A stretch of DNA of 54,692 bases from a bacterium 1XD42-1 (GTDB taxonomy: Bacteria; Bacillota; Clostridia; Oscillospirales; Ruminococcaceae). The stretch covers positions 1 to 54,692 of the forward strand of contig RAZJ01000020.1 in the NCBI GenBank assembly GCA_003612625.1, given 5' to 3'. Position numbers and translations under genes: made by a program. Shown here one piece after another: positions 14,102-24,594 of this stretch. The notes under the pieces were generated by a model. That model saw nothing but the letters and a program-made list of their open reading frames with translations. It ran no database searches and was not told where the DNA came from. Every line of letters begins with the position of its first letter. Position 1 is the first letter of the stretch.

Positions 14102-15385
14102 TTATAACGCTTCCGGCAGCGTTATTTTCGGTTCTACTGTCCGGTGGATCTTTGCCCCCAATCCTATGAGCTTTTCTACAATGTTTTCATATCCACGTTC
14201 AATATATTCAATATTTTCAATTTCAGTCCGGCCTTCTGCCGCCATTGCTGCAATCAGCACAGCCACCCCGGCCCGGAGATCCACTGCCCGTACCGGCGCT
14301 GCTTTGTACTGGCAAGGCCCTTCCACTACGGCGACTTTCCCGTCTACCTGGATATGGGCCCCCATACGGCGCAATTCATCTACATAACGGAACCGGTTGT
14401 CCCATACCCCTTCTGTCACAATACTTGTCCCATTGGCTAAGGCCAGCAATGCAGTCATTTGCGGCTGCATATCCGTAGGGAATCCTGGATGGGGCATGGT
14501 TTTCAGATTCACTTTTTTCAGCTTTCCTGTGCGGCAGACCCGAACTGAATCATCATATTCTTCTACCTGCGCACCGGCTTTTTCCAGTTTTTCCGTAATG
14601 GCTTCCAAATGCTTGGGAATGACATTTTTGATCAGCACATCCCCGCCGGTAACTGCTGCCGCTACCATATAAGTACCGGCTTCAATTTGATCCGGAATAA
14701 TGGAATAAGTTGTGCCATGCAAAAGGTCAACCCCATGAATTTTAATAACATCTGTGCCTGCCCCCCGGATGTCTGCCCCCATAGAATTTAAAAAGTTTGC
14801 CAGATCTACAATATGAGGTTCTTTGGCGCAGTTTTCCAAAATGGTAATGCCTTTTGCCTTCACCGAAGCCAGCATAACATTGATTGTAGCCCCCACGGAA
14901 ACCACATCAAAATAAATATGTGCCCCTAACAGCATATCAGCATGGACGTTAATCATGCCGCTGTCAATGGAAACAGAAGCCCCTAACGCTTCAAATCCTT
15001 TCATATGCTGGTCAATGGGGCGTACCCCAAAATTACACCCTCCAGGCATGGAAACAGAAGCCTGGTTGCAGCGGGTCAGCAATGTGCCTAAAAGATAATA
15101 GGATGCCCGCATACACCGCGCCAGATCATAAGGAACCACTGGTTCCGTCAAATAGGAGGTGTCAATTTCGACGGTAGACTTGTCCAACATGCGCACCTGT
15201 GCGCCTAATTCCCGTAATATTTTAAACAAAACTGTAATATCGCTGATATTTGGAATATTCTCTATAATACACTTTCCCTGAGCCAGAATTGTGGCTGGAA
15301 TAATGGCTGCTGCTGCATTTTTTGCACCGCTTATGGTAACTTCCCCTTGCAATGGGGCTGGGCCTTCCACAACAAATTTTTCCAT
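14102..15385 (-). CDS. murA: UDP-N-acetylglucosamine 1-carboxyvinyltransferase MurA (427 aa)
   Basis: First committed step of peptidoglycan synthesis: transfers enolpyruvate from PEP to UDP-GlcNAc in the cytoplasm. Visible landmarks: N-terminal ISGAKNAAAAI with the substrate Lys-Asn pair (22-23), and the active-site loop MPGGCNFGVRPIDQH with C117, the fosfomycin target, intact. Length is typical. Start at 15385 follows GGGAGCATAAA; the frame runs open 14 codons further but without a ribosome site. It has an unusually long leader (see 15386-15760). Confidence 0.97.
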   Translation of the reverse strand: MEKFVVEGPAPLQGEVTISGAKNAAAAIIPATILAQGKCIIENIPNISDITVLFKILRELGAQVRMLDKSTVEIDTSYLTEPVVPYDLARCMRASYYLLGTLLTRCNQASVSMPGGCNFGVRPIDQHMKGFEALGASVSIDSGMINVHADMLLGAHIYFDVVSVGATINVMLASVKAKGITILENCAKEPHIVDLANFLNSMGADIRGAGTDVIKIHGVDLLHGTTYSIIPDQIEAGTYMVAAAVTGGDVLIKNVIPKHLEAITEKLEKAGAQVEEYDDSVRVCRTGKLKKVNLKTMPHPGFPTDMQPQMTALLALANGTSIVTEGVWDNRFRYVDELRRMGAHIQVDGKVAVVEGPCQYKAAPVRAVDLRAGVAVLIAAMAAEGRTEIENIEYIERGYENIVEKLIGLGAKIHRTVEPKITLPEAL

Positions 15386-15760
15386 TTTATGCTCCCATTC
15401 CGCCGCATCCGCAGGACGCACAAGCACAATAAAACATACCCATTCCTCAGAGGATGAGCACCCTGCCCGCTGCGGCCCTAACTATTCATTTGCGCCTGAA
15501 TCCAACGGCGCAAAGCATATTTTATTTTCTCTATTTAAAATTATAAACATAAATCAAATGAAAAATCCTTTTCCATGGTTTTCTGCACCATGTTTCCATT
15601 ATTATACCACAGTCCCCCCAGATTTAAAAGAGGAAAATCCCATTGTATAAAATAATACCCGAAAGGCGCATAAAAAAACAGTTTTCGATATTTATTTTGT
15701 ATGTTATTCACAATTTGGAAACAAAGTATTTTTCTGGAAGACCTCTCCGGCGAAAAAAGC
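15386..15760. other. Long intergenic leader upstream of murA
   Basis: About 375 bases with no supported gene. A leftward extended -10 TGGTATAAT sits at 15600-15608, giving a roughly 215-base murA leader. Within the leader, TGCGCC/GGCGCA form a hairpin (about 15495-15517), and CATGG/CCATG arms occur near 15573-15592. No known riboswitch pattern was recognised. Confidence 0.45.
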
Positions 15761-15789
15761 TGTACAAATGTGTCAATTCAGCGTATAAT
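15761..15789 (+). promoter_or_regulatory. Promoter of cytidylate-kinase-like gene
   Basis: TGTACA (15761-15766), 17-bp spacer, TATAAT (15784-15789). Confidence 0.6.
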
Positions 15790-15826
15790 ACTATTATAAA
15801 AAAATCCTGAAAAGGGGGCGGTTTCC

Positions 15827-16441
15827 ATAGCAGGGAAAATTATTATAACCATTGGCAGGCAGTTTGGAAGCGGCGGCCGGGAAATTGGAAAACAAGTGGC
15901 TGAAAAATTAGGCATCCCATTTTATGATAAGGAACTTCTGGCATTGGCGGCGGAAAAAAGCGGCATGAATCCGGAACTGTTTGAACATAATGACGAACAG
16001 CCTATTAACAGTTTGCTCTATTCTTTATCCGTCAATCCTTATGCAATGAATCATATTGCGGGGCCAGCCCATATGCCTATCCCGCAAAAATTATTTTTAG
16101 CACAGTTCGATACCATTAAAAGCTTGGCTGAAAAAGAAAGCTGTGTTTTTGTTGGCCGCTGTGCCGATTATGTCCTGCGGGACAATCCGGACTGTTTCAA
16201 TGTATTTATCCATGCCCCGCTGGAAAAACGGGTGGAATGTGTAAAAGAACGGATGAAGCTGACGGAAAAGGAAGCCAATAATTTAATTTTAAAAACAGAT
16301 AAAAAACGGGCTGCTTATTACAATTCCTATTCGGAACGGAAATGGGGGGCTGCCGATCATTACCATTTATCTTTTGACAGCAGCAGGCTGTCCCGTGAAA
16401 AAGCAGTAGGGCTTATTTTATATTCTATCGGGGAATCATAA
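15827..16441 (+). CDS. Cytidylate-kinase-like protein with AUA start (204 aa)
   Basis: P-loop kinase of the cytidylate-kinase-like family: IIITIGRQFGSGGREIGKQV near the N-terminus is the nucleotide-binding loop (GRQFGSGG at 10-17), with FVGRCADYVL and an NxYSERKWG-like lid region later (literal NSYSERKWGAADHYHLSFDS). The frame is open only from a stop upstream, and before the P-loop it holds no ATG, GTG or TTG. The best start is ATA at 15827, about 5 bases after GGGGGCGG. The first ordinary start (GTG, about 15896) would delete the P-loop. Either AUA is used, or an ATG was mutated to ATA. Substrate unknown. Confidence 0.75.
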   Translation: MAGKIIITIGRQFGSGGREIGKQVAEKLGIPFYDKELLALAAEKSGMNPELFEHNDEQPINSLLYSLSVNPYAMNHIAGPAHMPIPQKLFLAQFDTIKSLAEKESCVFVGRCADYVLRDNPDCFNVFIHAPLEKRVECVKERMKLTEKEANNLILKTDKKRAAYYNSYSERKWGAADHYHLSFDSSRLSREKAVGLILYSIGES

Positions 16442-16448
16442 AGCAAGG

Positions 16449-16478
16449 AAGGGCGGCCTTTGGCCGTCCGCTTTTTTC
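16449..16478 (+). terminator. Terminator after cytidylate-kinase-like gene
   Basis: GGGCGGCC/GGCCGTCC arms (one G-T pair), 3-base loop, then TTTTTT. Confidence 0.8.
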
Positions 16479-16497
16479 CGGGAGGAAGGAATCAAAA

Positions 16498-16719
16498 ATG
16501 GAATTTTATTGCATTGACCGTTTGGAAGAAGGGTTTGCCGTTTGTGAAACACCGGATGACAGGATGGAAAATATCCCTTTGGAAGAACTGCCGCCTGATG
16601 CCGCGGAAGGCGATCTCCTGCGGCGGGGGCAGCAGGGGCAATGGGAAATTGACCATGAAGCAACGCAGGCCCGCCGGGAAGCCATACGGAAAAAACGTGC
16701 GGCTTTAAAAAGGCACTGA
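16498..16719 (+). CDS. DUF3006-like small protein (73 aa)
   Basis: Small acidic-then-basic protein matching the DUF3006 pattern: CIDRLEEGFAVCET at the N-terminus, IPLEELPPDAAEGDLL in the middle, and a Lys/Arg-rich tail. DUF3006 proteins are of unknown function, often beside MBL-fold or ComEC-type genes. Start follows GGGAGGAAGGAATCAAAA. First gene of a probable operon with the transporter at 16751 and ybaK at 17927 (gaps 31 and 15 bases). Confidence 0.75.
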   Translation: MEFYCIDRLEEGFAVCETPDDRMENIPLEELPPDAAEGDLLRRGQQGQWEIDHEATQARREAIRKKRAALKRH

Positions 16720-16750
16720 CAATGATTTTATATACCAGAAGGGGGATTGC

Positions 16751-17911
16751 ATGGTAAATTTTTTGATCCGTTTGTTCATACCGGACAGCCAGAAAATCAA
16801 TGATCCTGTTGTGCGGGGAAGATATGGCATATTAGCCGGAGGAATGGGGATCCTTTTAAACCTTTGTTTATTTTGCAGCAAATTTTTTGCCGGTTTTTTT
16901 ACCGGTTCTATTGCAATTACAGCCGATGCTTTTAATAACCTGTCAGACGCCGGATCTTCTGTGGTAACCTTAGCCGGCTTTAAAATGGCAAGTATGCCTG
17001 CGGACCGGGAGCACCCCTTTGGCCACGGCAGGCTGGAATATTTGTCCGGTCTGGCCATTTCCGCAGCGATCCTTCTGGTAGGCTTGGAACTGGGAAAAAG
17101 TTCTGTGGAAAAAATTATCCATCCGGAGGCTGTGCGGATGGGGATTCTGCCTATGGTTATTTTAATATGTTCCATACTGGTTAAGCTGTGGATGGCATAT
17201 TTTAACCGCAGTCTGGGCAAGCGGATTTCATCTTCGGCTATGATGGCAACTGCCGCAGACAGCCTGACAGATGCGGCAGCAACTTCAGCTGTTTTGGTGG
17301 GGATGGCGGTGGGCCACTTATCCGGCAGGCTGATTGATGGTTATATTGGGCTGCTGGTGGCAGCGTTTATTTTATACAGCGGCTTTACAACGGCCCGTGA
17401 CAGCCTTTCCCCTTTGCTGGGGCAGGCTCCGGATAAGGAATTTGTAGCTTCTATTCAGCAAGCAGCTATGGCTCATCCCGAAATCCTGGGAATACACGAT
17501 CTGATTGTTCATGATTACGGGCCGGGCCGCCGGATCATTTCTTTCCATGCGGAAGTCCCCAGCAACCGGGACATTCTGGAAACCCATGATGTAATCGATC
17601 ATCTGGAAATGGAACTGCGGGAGCGTTTCCAATGTGACGTGACGGTACATATGGACCCGATCGTTATAGACAATGCTGTTATTAACGCTTTGCGCAGCCA
17701 GGTTACAAAAGTAGTGAAGGGGATTGATCCCCATCTCACGATTCACGATTTCCGTATGGTGGATGGGCCTACCCATGCCAACCTGATTTTTGACGTGATG
17801 GCCCCTTATCAGTTCCGCATGAGCGATTCAGAATTGATTGAAACAGTCCAGCAGAAAATTAAAGCATTAGATCCGCGGTATTTCGCGGTTGTACAAATTG
17901 ATAAAGAATGA
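16751..17911 (+). CDS. Cation diffusion facilitator transporter (386 aa)
   Basis: Six membrane helices in residues 25-215 with CDF metal-site sequences: ITADAFNNLSDAGSS in helix 2 and MATAADSLTDAAAT in helix 5, plus the cytoplasmic loop DREHPFGHGRLEY. CDF proteins export divalent metals such as Zn, Mn, Fe or Co in exchange for protons. The usual C-terminal dimerisation domain (about 220-290) is followed by an extra roughly 80-residue repeat-like domain (ALRSQVTKVVKGIDPHLTIH onward), making the protein longer than the usual 290-300. The helix-2 DNNLSD-type variant does not fix the metal. Confidence 0.92.
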   Translation: MVNFLIRLFIPDSQKINDPVVRGRYGILAGGMGILLNLCLFCSKFFAGFFTGSIAITADAFNNLSDAGSSVVTLAGFKMASMPADREHPFGHGRLEYLSGLAISAAILLVGLELGKSSVEKIIHPEAVRMGILPMVILICSILVKLWMAYFNRSLGKRISSSAMMATAADSLTDAAATSAVLVGMAVGHLSGRLIDGYIGLLVAAFILYSGFTTARDSLSPLLGQAPDKEFVASIQQAAMAHPEILGIHDLIVHDYGPGRRIISFHAEVPSNRDILETHDVIDHLEMELRERFQCDVTVHMDPIVIDNAVINALRSQVTKVVKGIDPHLTIHDFRMVDGPTHANLIFDVMAPYQFRMSDSELIETVQQKIKALDPRYFAVVQIDKE

Positions 17912-17926
17912 AAAAGGGATGGAGTT

Positions 17927-18388
17927 ATGGCAATCGACAAAGTAAAAGCATATTTTGCCCAGTTCGGTATGGAAAACCGGATTCTGGAATTTGATTCTTC
18001 CAGCGCCACCGTTGAACTGGCGGCAGAAGCTGTGGGGTGCGAGCCTGCCCGGATTGCAAAAACCTTATCTTTTGCAGACGGGGATGGGTGTATTCTGATT
18101 ATAACGGCTGGGGATCGGAAAATTGATAACGCAAAGTTTAAAGCCCAGTTTGGCTGTAAGGCAAAAATGCTCCACTCGGAGGATGTGGAACGGCTTACCG
18201 GCCATCAAATTGGCGGGGTCTGTCCATTTGCTTCCAATCCCCAGGCCAGAACTTACACAGATATTTCTTTGCAGCGCTTTGAAACCGTGTTCCCTGCTGC
18301 GGGCAGCAGCAACAGTGCCATTGAATTGAGCTGTGACGATCTGTTCCGTTATTCCGGCAGTCTGGGCTGGATTGACGTATGCAAATAG
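17927..18388 (+). CDS. ybaK: YbaK/EbsC-family aminoacyl-tRNA deacylase (153 aa)
   Basis: Trans-editing deacylase that hydrolyses wrongly charged tRNA (for YbaK, Cys-tRNA-Pro). The family pattern is clear: RIAKTLSFADGDGCILIITA, then FGCKAKML with the conserved Lys, and GGVCPFASNP. Length is normal. Substrate could instead be another mischarged species, as the family is broad. Start follows GGGATGGAGTT. Last gene of the DUF3006-CDF-ybaK run. Confidence 0.87.
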   Translation: MAIDKVKAYFAQFGMENRILEFDSSSATVELAAEAVGCEPARIAKTLSFADGDGCILIITAGDRKIDNAKFKAQFGCKAKMLHSEDVERLTGHQIGGVCPFASNPQARTYTDISLQRFETVFPAAGSSNSAIELSCDDLFRYSGSLGWIDVCK

Positions 18389-18423
18389 GGCCTCTGCCAA
18401 ATGAAATTTTTCCAGCCAGACCA

Positions 18424-18452
18424 TTGAATTTTTATCATAAACCGATTATAAT
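18424..18452 (+). promoter_or_regulatory. Promoter of SprA-like gene
   Basis: TTGAAT (18424-18429), 17-bp spacer, TATAAT (18447-18452). Confidence 0.7.
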
Positions 18453-18491
18453 AAAAGCATAAATTCCCACAAGAGAAAGGGGTTGGCCGGT

Positions 18492-19079
18492 ATGACAATT
18501 GGTTCAGCATTATCGGGGTTTGATCGGTTTTCCGGATTTTCCGCCGGCCGTATGGGCGGTATCAATCCTTCATCAAACAATATGGATGCCGCTTACGGAA
18601 ACGCAGAAAATGTAAATGATCCAAGCCGTGTTGGCGGCGCTTGGAATGCGGAAAATGGAAAAGGTGCTGACGGCGCTAAAAATAAAAATGGCCGTTCAGA
18701 CAAGGGCGAATGTCAGACTTGTAAAAACCGGAAATATCAGGATGGTTCTAACGATCCAGGGGTTTCTTTTAAATCACCCACGAAAATGTCTCCGGAACAG
18801 GCGGCATCTGCTGTTTTGGGCCATGAAATGGAACATGTTACCCGGAACCAGGCAAAAGCAAAATCAGAAGGCCGGGAAGTCATTTCCCAATCGGTTATGC
18901 TTCATTCTGCAATCTGTCCGGAATGCGGGCGGTCTTATATTGCGGGAGGCGTGACACGGACCGTTACCGGGGAGCGTACAAAAAAAGATGATGAACAGGA
19001 AGAACTTTTAAACAAGTTCGGCGTAGGTTTGTCTATCCCGTCAAAAGAAAGCGGTCGCCAGTTGGATGCTTTAATTTAA
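18492..19079 (+). CDS. SprA-related putative metalloprotease (195 aa)
   Basis: Low-complexity N-terminus rich in Gly, Asn and Ser (1-65), then CQTCKNRKYQDGSNDPG, a zincin-like motif VLGHEMEHVTRNQAKA (HExxH form HEMEH), and CPECGRSYIAGGVT. This is the SprA-related pattern (PF12118) seen across Clostridia. HExxH suggests zinc-dependent proteolysis; the CxxC pairs may bind a structural metal. No signal peptide is visible. The ATG at 18492 is preferred to a TTG at 18483 because AAAGGGG then sits 9 bases away. Confidence 0.75.
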   Translation: MTIGSALSGFDRFSGFSAGRMGGINPSSNNMDAAYGNAENVNDPSRVGGAWNAENGKGADGAKNKNGRSDKGECQTCKNRKYQDGSNDPGVSFKSPTKMSPEQAASAVLGHEMEHVTRNQAKAKSEGREVISQSVMLHSAICPECGRSYIAGGVTRTVTGERTKKDDEQEELLNKFGVGLSIPSKESGRQLDALI

Positions 19080-19100
19080 TTGCGCGGTATGACAGCAAAC

Positions 19101-19146
19101 AAAAAGGAACCGGAAAGCTTTTTCTGAAAGCTTCCCGGTTCCTTTT
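19101..19146. terminator. Bidirectional terminator
   Basis: AAAAGGAACCGG/CCGGTTCCTTTT outer arms with AAGCTTT/GAAAGCTT inside. Confidence 0.85.
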
Positions 19147-19167
19147 GTGTTATGGCTTATATGGTTC

Positions 19168-19389
19168 TTATTCTTCTACAACCCACTTACCAATTTGCTT
19201 TAAGAAACGCTGGTCATCTGTAACAACCTTTACAGGTTTGTTGTAATCCAATACCATTAAGCCTAATATGGATTTGGCATCCGCAATTTTATCTTCTGTA
19301 TGGACGCCAATGTCTTCTGCGGATTGCATGGCCAAATACATAAATTCACGAAGATCCTCTGCGGTATGAAGCATTACTTTTTTAATCAT
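19168..19389 (-). CDS. HPr-like protein lacking the active His (73 aa)
   Basis: Resembles HPr of the phosphotransferase system in size and in the segment DAKSILGLMVLD, where S40 matches regulatory Ser46 of HPr. The catalytic GLHARPA segment is absent (the equivalent region reads HTAEDLREFM), so it cannot carry PTS phosphate at His15. It may be a regulatory HPr homologue of the type common in Clostridia. Start at 19389 follows AAGGAGGATTTTTATT; codons further upstream (to 19485) have no ribosome site. Confidence 0.75.
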   Translation of the reverse strand: MIKKVMLHTAEDLREFMYLAMQSAEDIGVHTEDKIADAKSILGLMVLDYNKPVKVVTDDQRFLKQIGKWVVEE

Positions 19390-19551
19390 AATAAAAATCC
19401 TCCTTATTGCGCTTTTGCGCAAACTGTTTTTGATATATATTCGTTCTACGGGTTCTATTAAACAACAAAAATCCAGAAATGTCAATATGTATAATTAAAT
19501 TTCTCAAAATTAGGCATATTGCACAAAACACAAAAGTGCATTCATTTTGAA

Positions 19552-19578
19552 TTAGCACTCTATATAATTGAGTGCTAA
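19552..19578 (+). promoter_or_regulatory. CIRCE operator 1
   Basis: TTAGCACTC, 9-base spacer, GAGTGCTAA: a perfect CIRCE element, the HrcA binding site, 30 bases upstream of the promoter -35. Confidence 0.97.
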
Positions 19579-19606
19579 AAAAACTGTAAACAATTCGTGA
19601 ATCCCC

Positions 19607-19634
19607 TTGACTTCTTCAAAAAATGTGGTACATT
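19607..19634 (+). promoter_or_regulatory. hrcA operon promoter
   Basis: TTGACT (19607-19612), 16-bp spacer ending TGG, TACATT (19629-19634), an extended -10 promoter lying between two CIRCE elements. Confidence 0.7.
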
Positions 19635-19641
19635 ATAGTTG

Positions 19642-19668
19642 TTGGCACTCAGAAAACATGAGTGCTAA
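19642..19668 (+). promoter_or_regulatory. CIRCE operator 2
   Basis: TTGGCACTC, 9-base spacer, GAGTGCTAA: one mismatch to consensus, placed over the transcription start region. Confidence 0.95.
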
Positions 19669-19708
19669 AAAAAGAATGGAAGCTCGGAAAGCAAGTGAGG
19701 TGGTTCTG

Positions 19709-20737
19709 ATGAAGCTGGACGAAAGAAAAATGCGGATTCTGGCTGCCATTGTAGAGCTTTACAGCGATACCGGTGAACCAGTCAGCTCGAGGGCAATTTT
19801 ACAGCGCCTTGGCTTGGGTGTTTCCAGCGCTACTGTCCGTAATGATATGGCGGCCCTGTTCGATATGGGCCTGCTGGAACAGCCCCATACATCAGCGGGG
19901 CGTATCCCTTCCCATTTGGGATACCGGATTTATATTGACCGGCTGATGCACTGCCAGCCCCTTTCCAATGAGGAACGGCGGGAAATCGAAGCCCTGTTCA
20001 ATGTGCGGGACCCGGATCCCGACAAACTTTTGGAGGATGCTGCGGAAGCGTTGGCGGATTATACGAAATGCGCTACGGTTTCCACGACCATTACCCCGAA
20101 AACAGTCCGCGTCAAACACATTGAAATTGTACCAGCCGGTTCCCGGACTTGTGTTGTGCTCCTGATTGCAACCAATGGCGTCATTAAGAATAAAGTATGC
20201 CGGGTGGATTTCAGCATTACGGCGGAAACGGTAGAATTCCTGAACCAGTTTACCAATGGACGCATGGTGGGGAAATCAATCAGTGATATTACACAATGGT
20301 ATATCAATTCCATTTCCGTTACATTAGGGGATTATTCCCCCCTCTTTATCCCCGTATTGGTTACAGTTTATGAGCTGTGCCGGGAAGTGAATGACGGCCA
20401 GTTTTATACCGGCGGCCGGACAAATTTACTGGGATATAAGGAATTTACGGATGTTGCAAGGGATTTATTGCTGGTAATGAATGATCGGGAAGAACTTTTA
20501 GGAGTTCTGGCCTCGAAAAAAGACAATATCATCATTACAATCGGCAAAGAAAATAATCGCAGTGAATTGGCTGATACTTCAGTCGTCATTACAAAATACA
20601 GGATCGGAGAAGAAGATTCCGGTGCTATCGGCGTTATCGGCCCGGTCCGTATGGATTATGCAAAATTGATCCCCCATTTGGAGTATTTTTCACAAATGTT
20701 AGGACGGCTCCTAACGGAAACTTTTGAGCAGGAATAA
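19709..20737 (+). CDS. hrcA: Heat-inducible repressor HrcA (342 aa)
   Basis: Represses class I heat-shock genes by binding CIRCE; activity depends on GroEL. The N-terminal winged helix is clear (KMRILAAIVELYSDTGEPVS, then SSATVRNDMAALFDMGLLEQ and HTSAGRIPSHLGYRIYID), followed by a GAF-like domain and C-terminal FSQMLGRLL. Length is typical (about 343). Start at 19709 follows GTGAGGTGGTTCTG; the open frame upstream overlaps the promoter and CIRCE 2. First gene of hrcA-grpE-dnaK-dnaJ, so it controls its own operon. Confidence 0.97.
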   Translation: MKLDERKMRILAAIVELYSDTGEPVSSRAILQRLGLGVSSATVRNDMAALFDMGLLEQPHTSAGRIPSHLGYRIYIDRLMHCQPLSNEERREIEALFNVRDPDPDKLLEDAAEALADYTKCATVSTTITPKTVRVKHIEIVPAGSRTCVVLLIATNGVIKNKVCRVDFSITAETVEFLNQFTNGRMVGKSISDITQWYINSISVTLGDYSPLFIPVLVTVYELCREVNDGQFYTGGRTNLLGYKEFTDVARDLLLVMNDREELLGVLASKKDNIIITIGKENNRSELADTSVVITKYRIGEEDSGAIGVIGPVRMDYAKLIPHLEYFSQMLGRLLTETFEQE

Positions 20738-20750
20738 ATAACGATAGGTT

Positions 20751-21368
20751 GTGAGAAGATTGTCCGAACAGAATAAACAAGAAGCCATCCGTGAGGAAGG
20801 CGGAGGGCAGCAGGCTGCTGAGGAAACTGCCCAGGCAGCGCAGGAAACGGTGCAATCCCCGGATACCCCCCAGGAGGCAGAATCACAGGCTGCTGCGGAA
20901 GGGGAAGAAAAAGCTTCTCCTCCGGAAAAAACGGAAGAAGACAAATTGCGGGAACAGATTGAAGTTTTAAATGACCGGCTGCTGCGGACGGCTGCTGAAT
21001 ATGATAATTTCCGCCGCCGCAGCCAGCGGGAAAAAGATGAAATTTATCCCCGTGCCACAGTGGCAGCGGTTGCCCAGTTTGTGCCGGTCCTTGATAATTT
21101 TGAAAGGGCTTTGAGCACCCCCTGTATGGATGAGGAATTTAAAAAAGGCGTGGAAATGATCCATCAGAGTTTCCAGGATGCTTTGAAAAAACTGGGAATT
21201 GAAGAATTTGCGGAAGCTGGGGATCCTTTCAATCCGGAAATGCACAATGCCGTTATGCACATAGAAGACAGTTCTTTAGATTCCAGCGTCATTGTGGAAG
21301 TGTTCCAAAAAGGATACCGTTTAGGGGATCGTGTGATCCGCCATGCAATGGTAAAGGTAGCAAACTAA
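20751..21368 (+). CDS. grpE: Nucleotide exchange factor GrpE (205 aa)
   Basis: Releases ADP from DnaK. The N-terminal 60 residues are acidic and disordered (EEGGGQQAAEETAQAAQETV), then a long helix (DKLREQIEVLNDRLLRTAAE with YDNFRRRSQREKDEI) and the beta domain ending VEVFQKGYRLGDRVIRHAMV, the family signature. The start is GTG at 20751; TTG at 20760 is an alternative, as neither ribosome site is strong. It lies 13 bases after hrcA. Confidence 0.95.
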   Translation: MRRLSEQNKQEAIREEGGGQQAAEETAQAAQETVQSPDTPQEAESQAAAEGEEKASPPEKTEEDKLREQIEVLNDRLLRTAAEYDNFRRRSQREKDEIYPRATVAAVAQFVPVLDNFERALSTPCMDEEFKKGVEMIHQSFQDALKKLGIEEFAEAGDPFNPEMHNAVMHIEDSSLDSSVIVEVFQKGYRLGDRVIRHAMVKVAN

Positions 21369-21424
21369 TCTGGTTAGAATCTGATATAAAATTTTTTATT
21401 GGAGATATTTTAGGAGGCATATAG

Positions 21425-23284
<1,860 letters not shown>

Positions 23285-23426
23285 TCAAATGCGGCATTCA
23301 TAAAAAAGGCAGGAAGCTGGGAAGAAGGATTCTTCACCGGCTTCCTTCCGGCGTTTTGCCAGGGCTTGACAAATATCATGGTTGTCCGGTAAACTGGCAG
23401 TTGTGAATCAAGAGAGGTGAAAACTT

Positions 23427-24584
23427 TTGGCAGAAAAACGGGATTATTATGAAGTCCTGGGCGTTTCAAAGAGCGCTACTGCGGATGAATTGAAACGGGC
23501 ATACCGGAAGCTGGCAAAACAATATCATCCCGACATGAATCCGGGAGATAAAAATGCAGAAGCAAAATTTAAAGAAGTCAATGAAGCTTATGAAGTCTTA
23601 AACGATCCGGCAAAACGCCAGCGGTATGATCAGTTCGGCCATGCAGGAGTCGATCCTTCTTATGGCGCAGGCAGCGGTGGTGCTGGCGGCTTTGGAGGGT
23701 TCGGAGGATTTGGCGGCTTTGACGTAGGGGATATTTTTGAAAGCTTTTTTGGCGGCGGTTTTGGCGGCAGCAGCCGTACACGGAATCCCAATGCCCCAAT
23801 CCGTGGGAATGATATTAGTGTAACCGTAGGTTTATCCTTTATGGAAGCGGCGAAAGGCTGCAAACAGACCATCAATATCCAGCGGCTGGAATCCTGCGAT
23901 ACCTGCGGCGGCACAGGTGCGAAAAAAGGCACAACACCGGAAACCTGTCCGGAATGCGGCGGCACCGGCCAGGTAAAAGTCCAGCAGCGCACACCCATTG
24001 GCGTCATCCAGACAACCCGCACTTGTACAAAATGCTCCGGCAAAGGCAAAATTGTACGGGAACAATGTTCTGCCTGCCGGGGGGCCGGACGGGTACGGAA
24101 GTCCAAAACCTTGGAGGTCAATGTGCCTGCCGGTATTAACGACGGCCAGACCTTTGTGCTCCGGGGTCAGGGGGATAATGGCTTGAATGGAGGCCCCTCC
24201 GGAGATGTAAATATTATGGTAAACCTGCGGCCGGATTCCCTGTTTGAACGGGATGGATTTGATGTATGGTGTGATATTCCCATCACCTTTTCTCAGGCTG
24301 TCTTGGGTGATGATATTGTTGTACCTACCATTGATGGAAAAGTTCAATATACGGTGCCGGAGGGTACCCAGTCCGGAACGGTATTCCGTTTGCGGAATAA
24401 AGGCATTCCTTATGTAAATGGCAGAGGCAGGGGCGACCAATATGTGAAAGTCAATATTGAAGTCCCCCGGAATTTAACCGGCAAGCAAAAAGAATCCTTA
24501 AGGGAATTTGAAAAGCTTACCGGTGATAAAAATTATGAGAAGCGGAAAGGCTTCTTTGATAAGCTGAAAGATTTTCTGAAATAA
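23427..24584 (+). CDS. dnaJ: Co-chaperone DnaJ (385 aa)
   Basis: Stimulates DnaK ATPase. J domain residues 5-70 with HPD at 34-36; Gly/Phe-rich linker (72-110); four zinc repeats [24 protein letters not shown] and CSACRGAG; two C-terminal client-binding barrels. The full-length type I form is present. Start is TTG at 23427, 8 bases after AGAGAGGTGAAA. The 142-base gap after dnaK has no clear terminator. Confidence 0.98.
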   Translation: MAEKRDYYEVLGVSKSATADELKRAYRKLAKQYHPDMNPGDKNAEAKFKEVNEAYEVLNDPAKRQRYDQFGHAGVDPSYGAGSGGAGGFGGFGGFGGFDVGDIFESFFGGGFGGSSRTRNPNAPIRGNDISVTVGLSFMEAAKGCKQTINIQRLESCDTCGGTGAKKGTTPETCPECGGTGQVKVQQRTPIGVIQTTRTCTKCSGKGKIVREQCSACRGAGRVRKSKTLEVNVPAGINDGQTFVLRGQGDNGLNGGPSGDVNIMVNLRPDSLFERDGFDVWCDIPITFSQAVLGDDIVVPTIDGKVQYTVPEGTQSGTVFRLRNKGIPYVNGRGRGDQYVKVNIEVPRNLTGKQKESLREFEKLTGDKNYEKRKGFFDKLKDFLK

Positions 24585-24594
24585 TAAAAAAGGC

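Noticed and set aside
13554-14791. Plus frames opposite the WalJ-like gene and murA
   Set aside because: Shadows of strongly conserved minus-strand genes.
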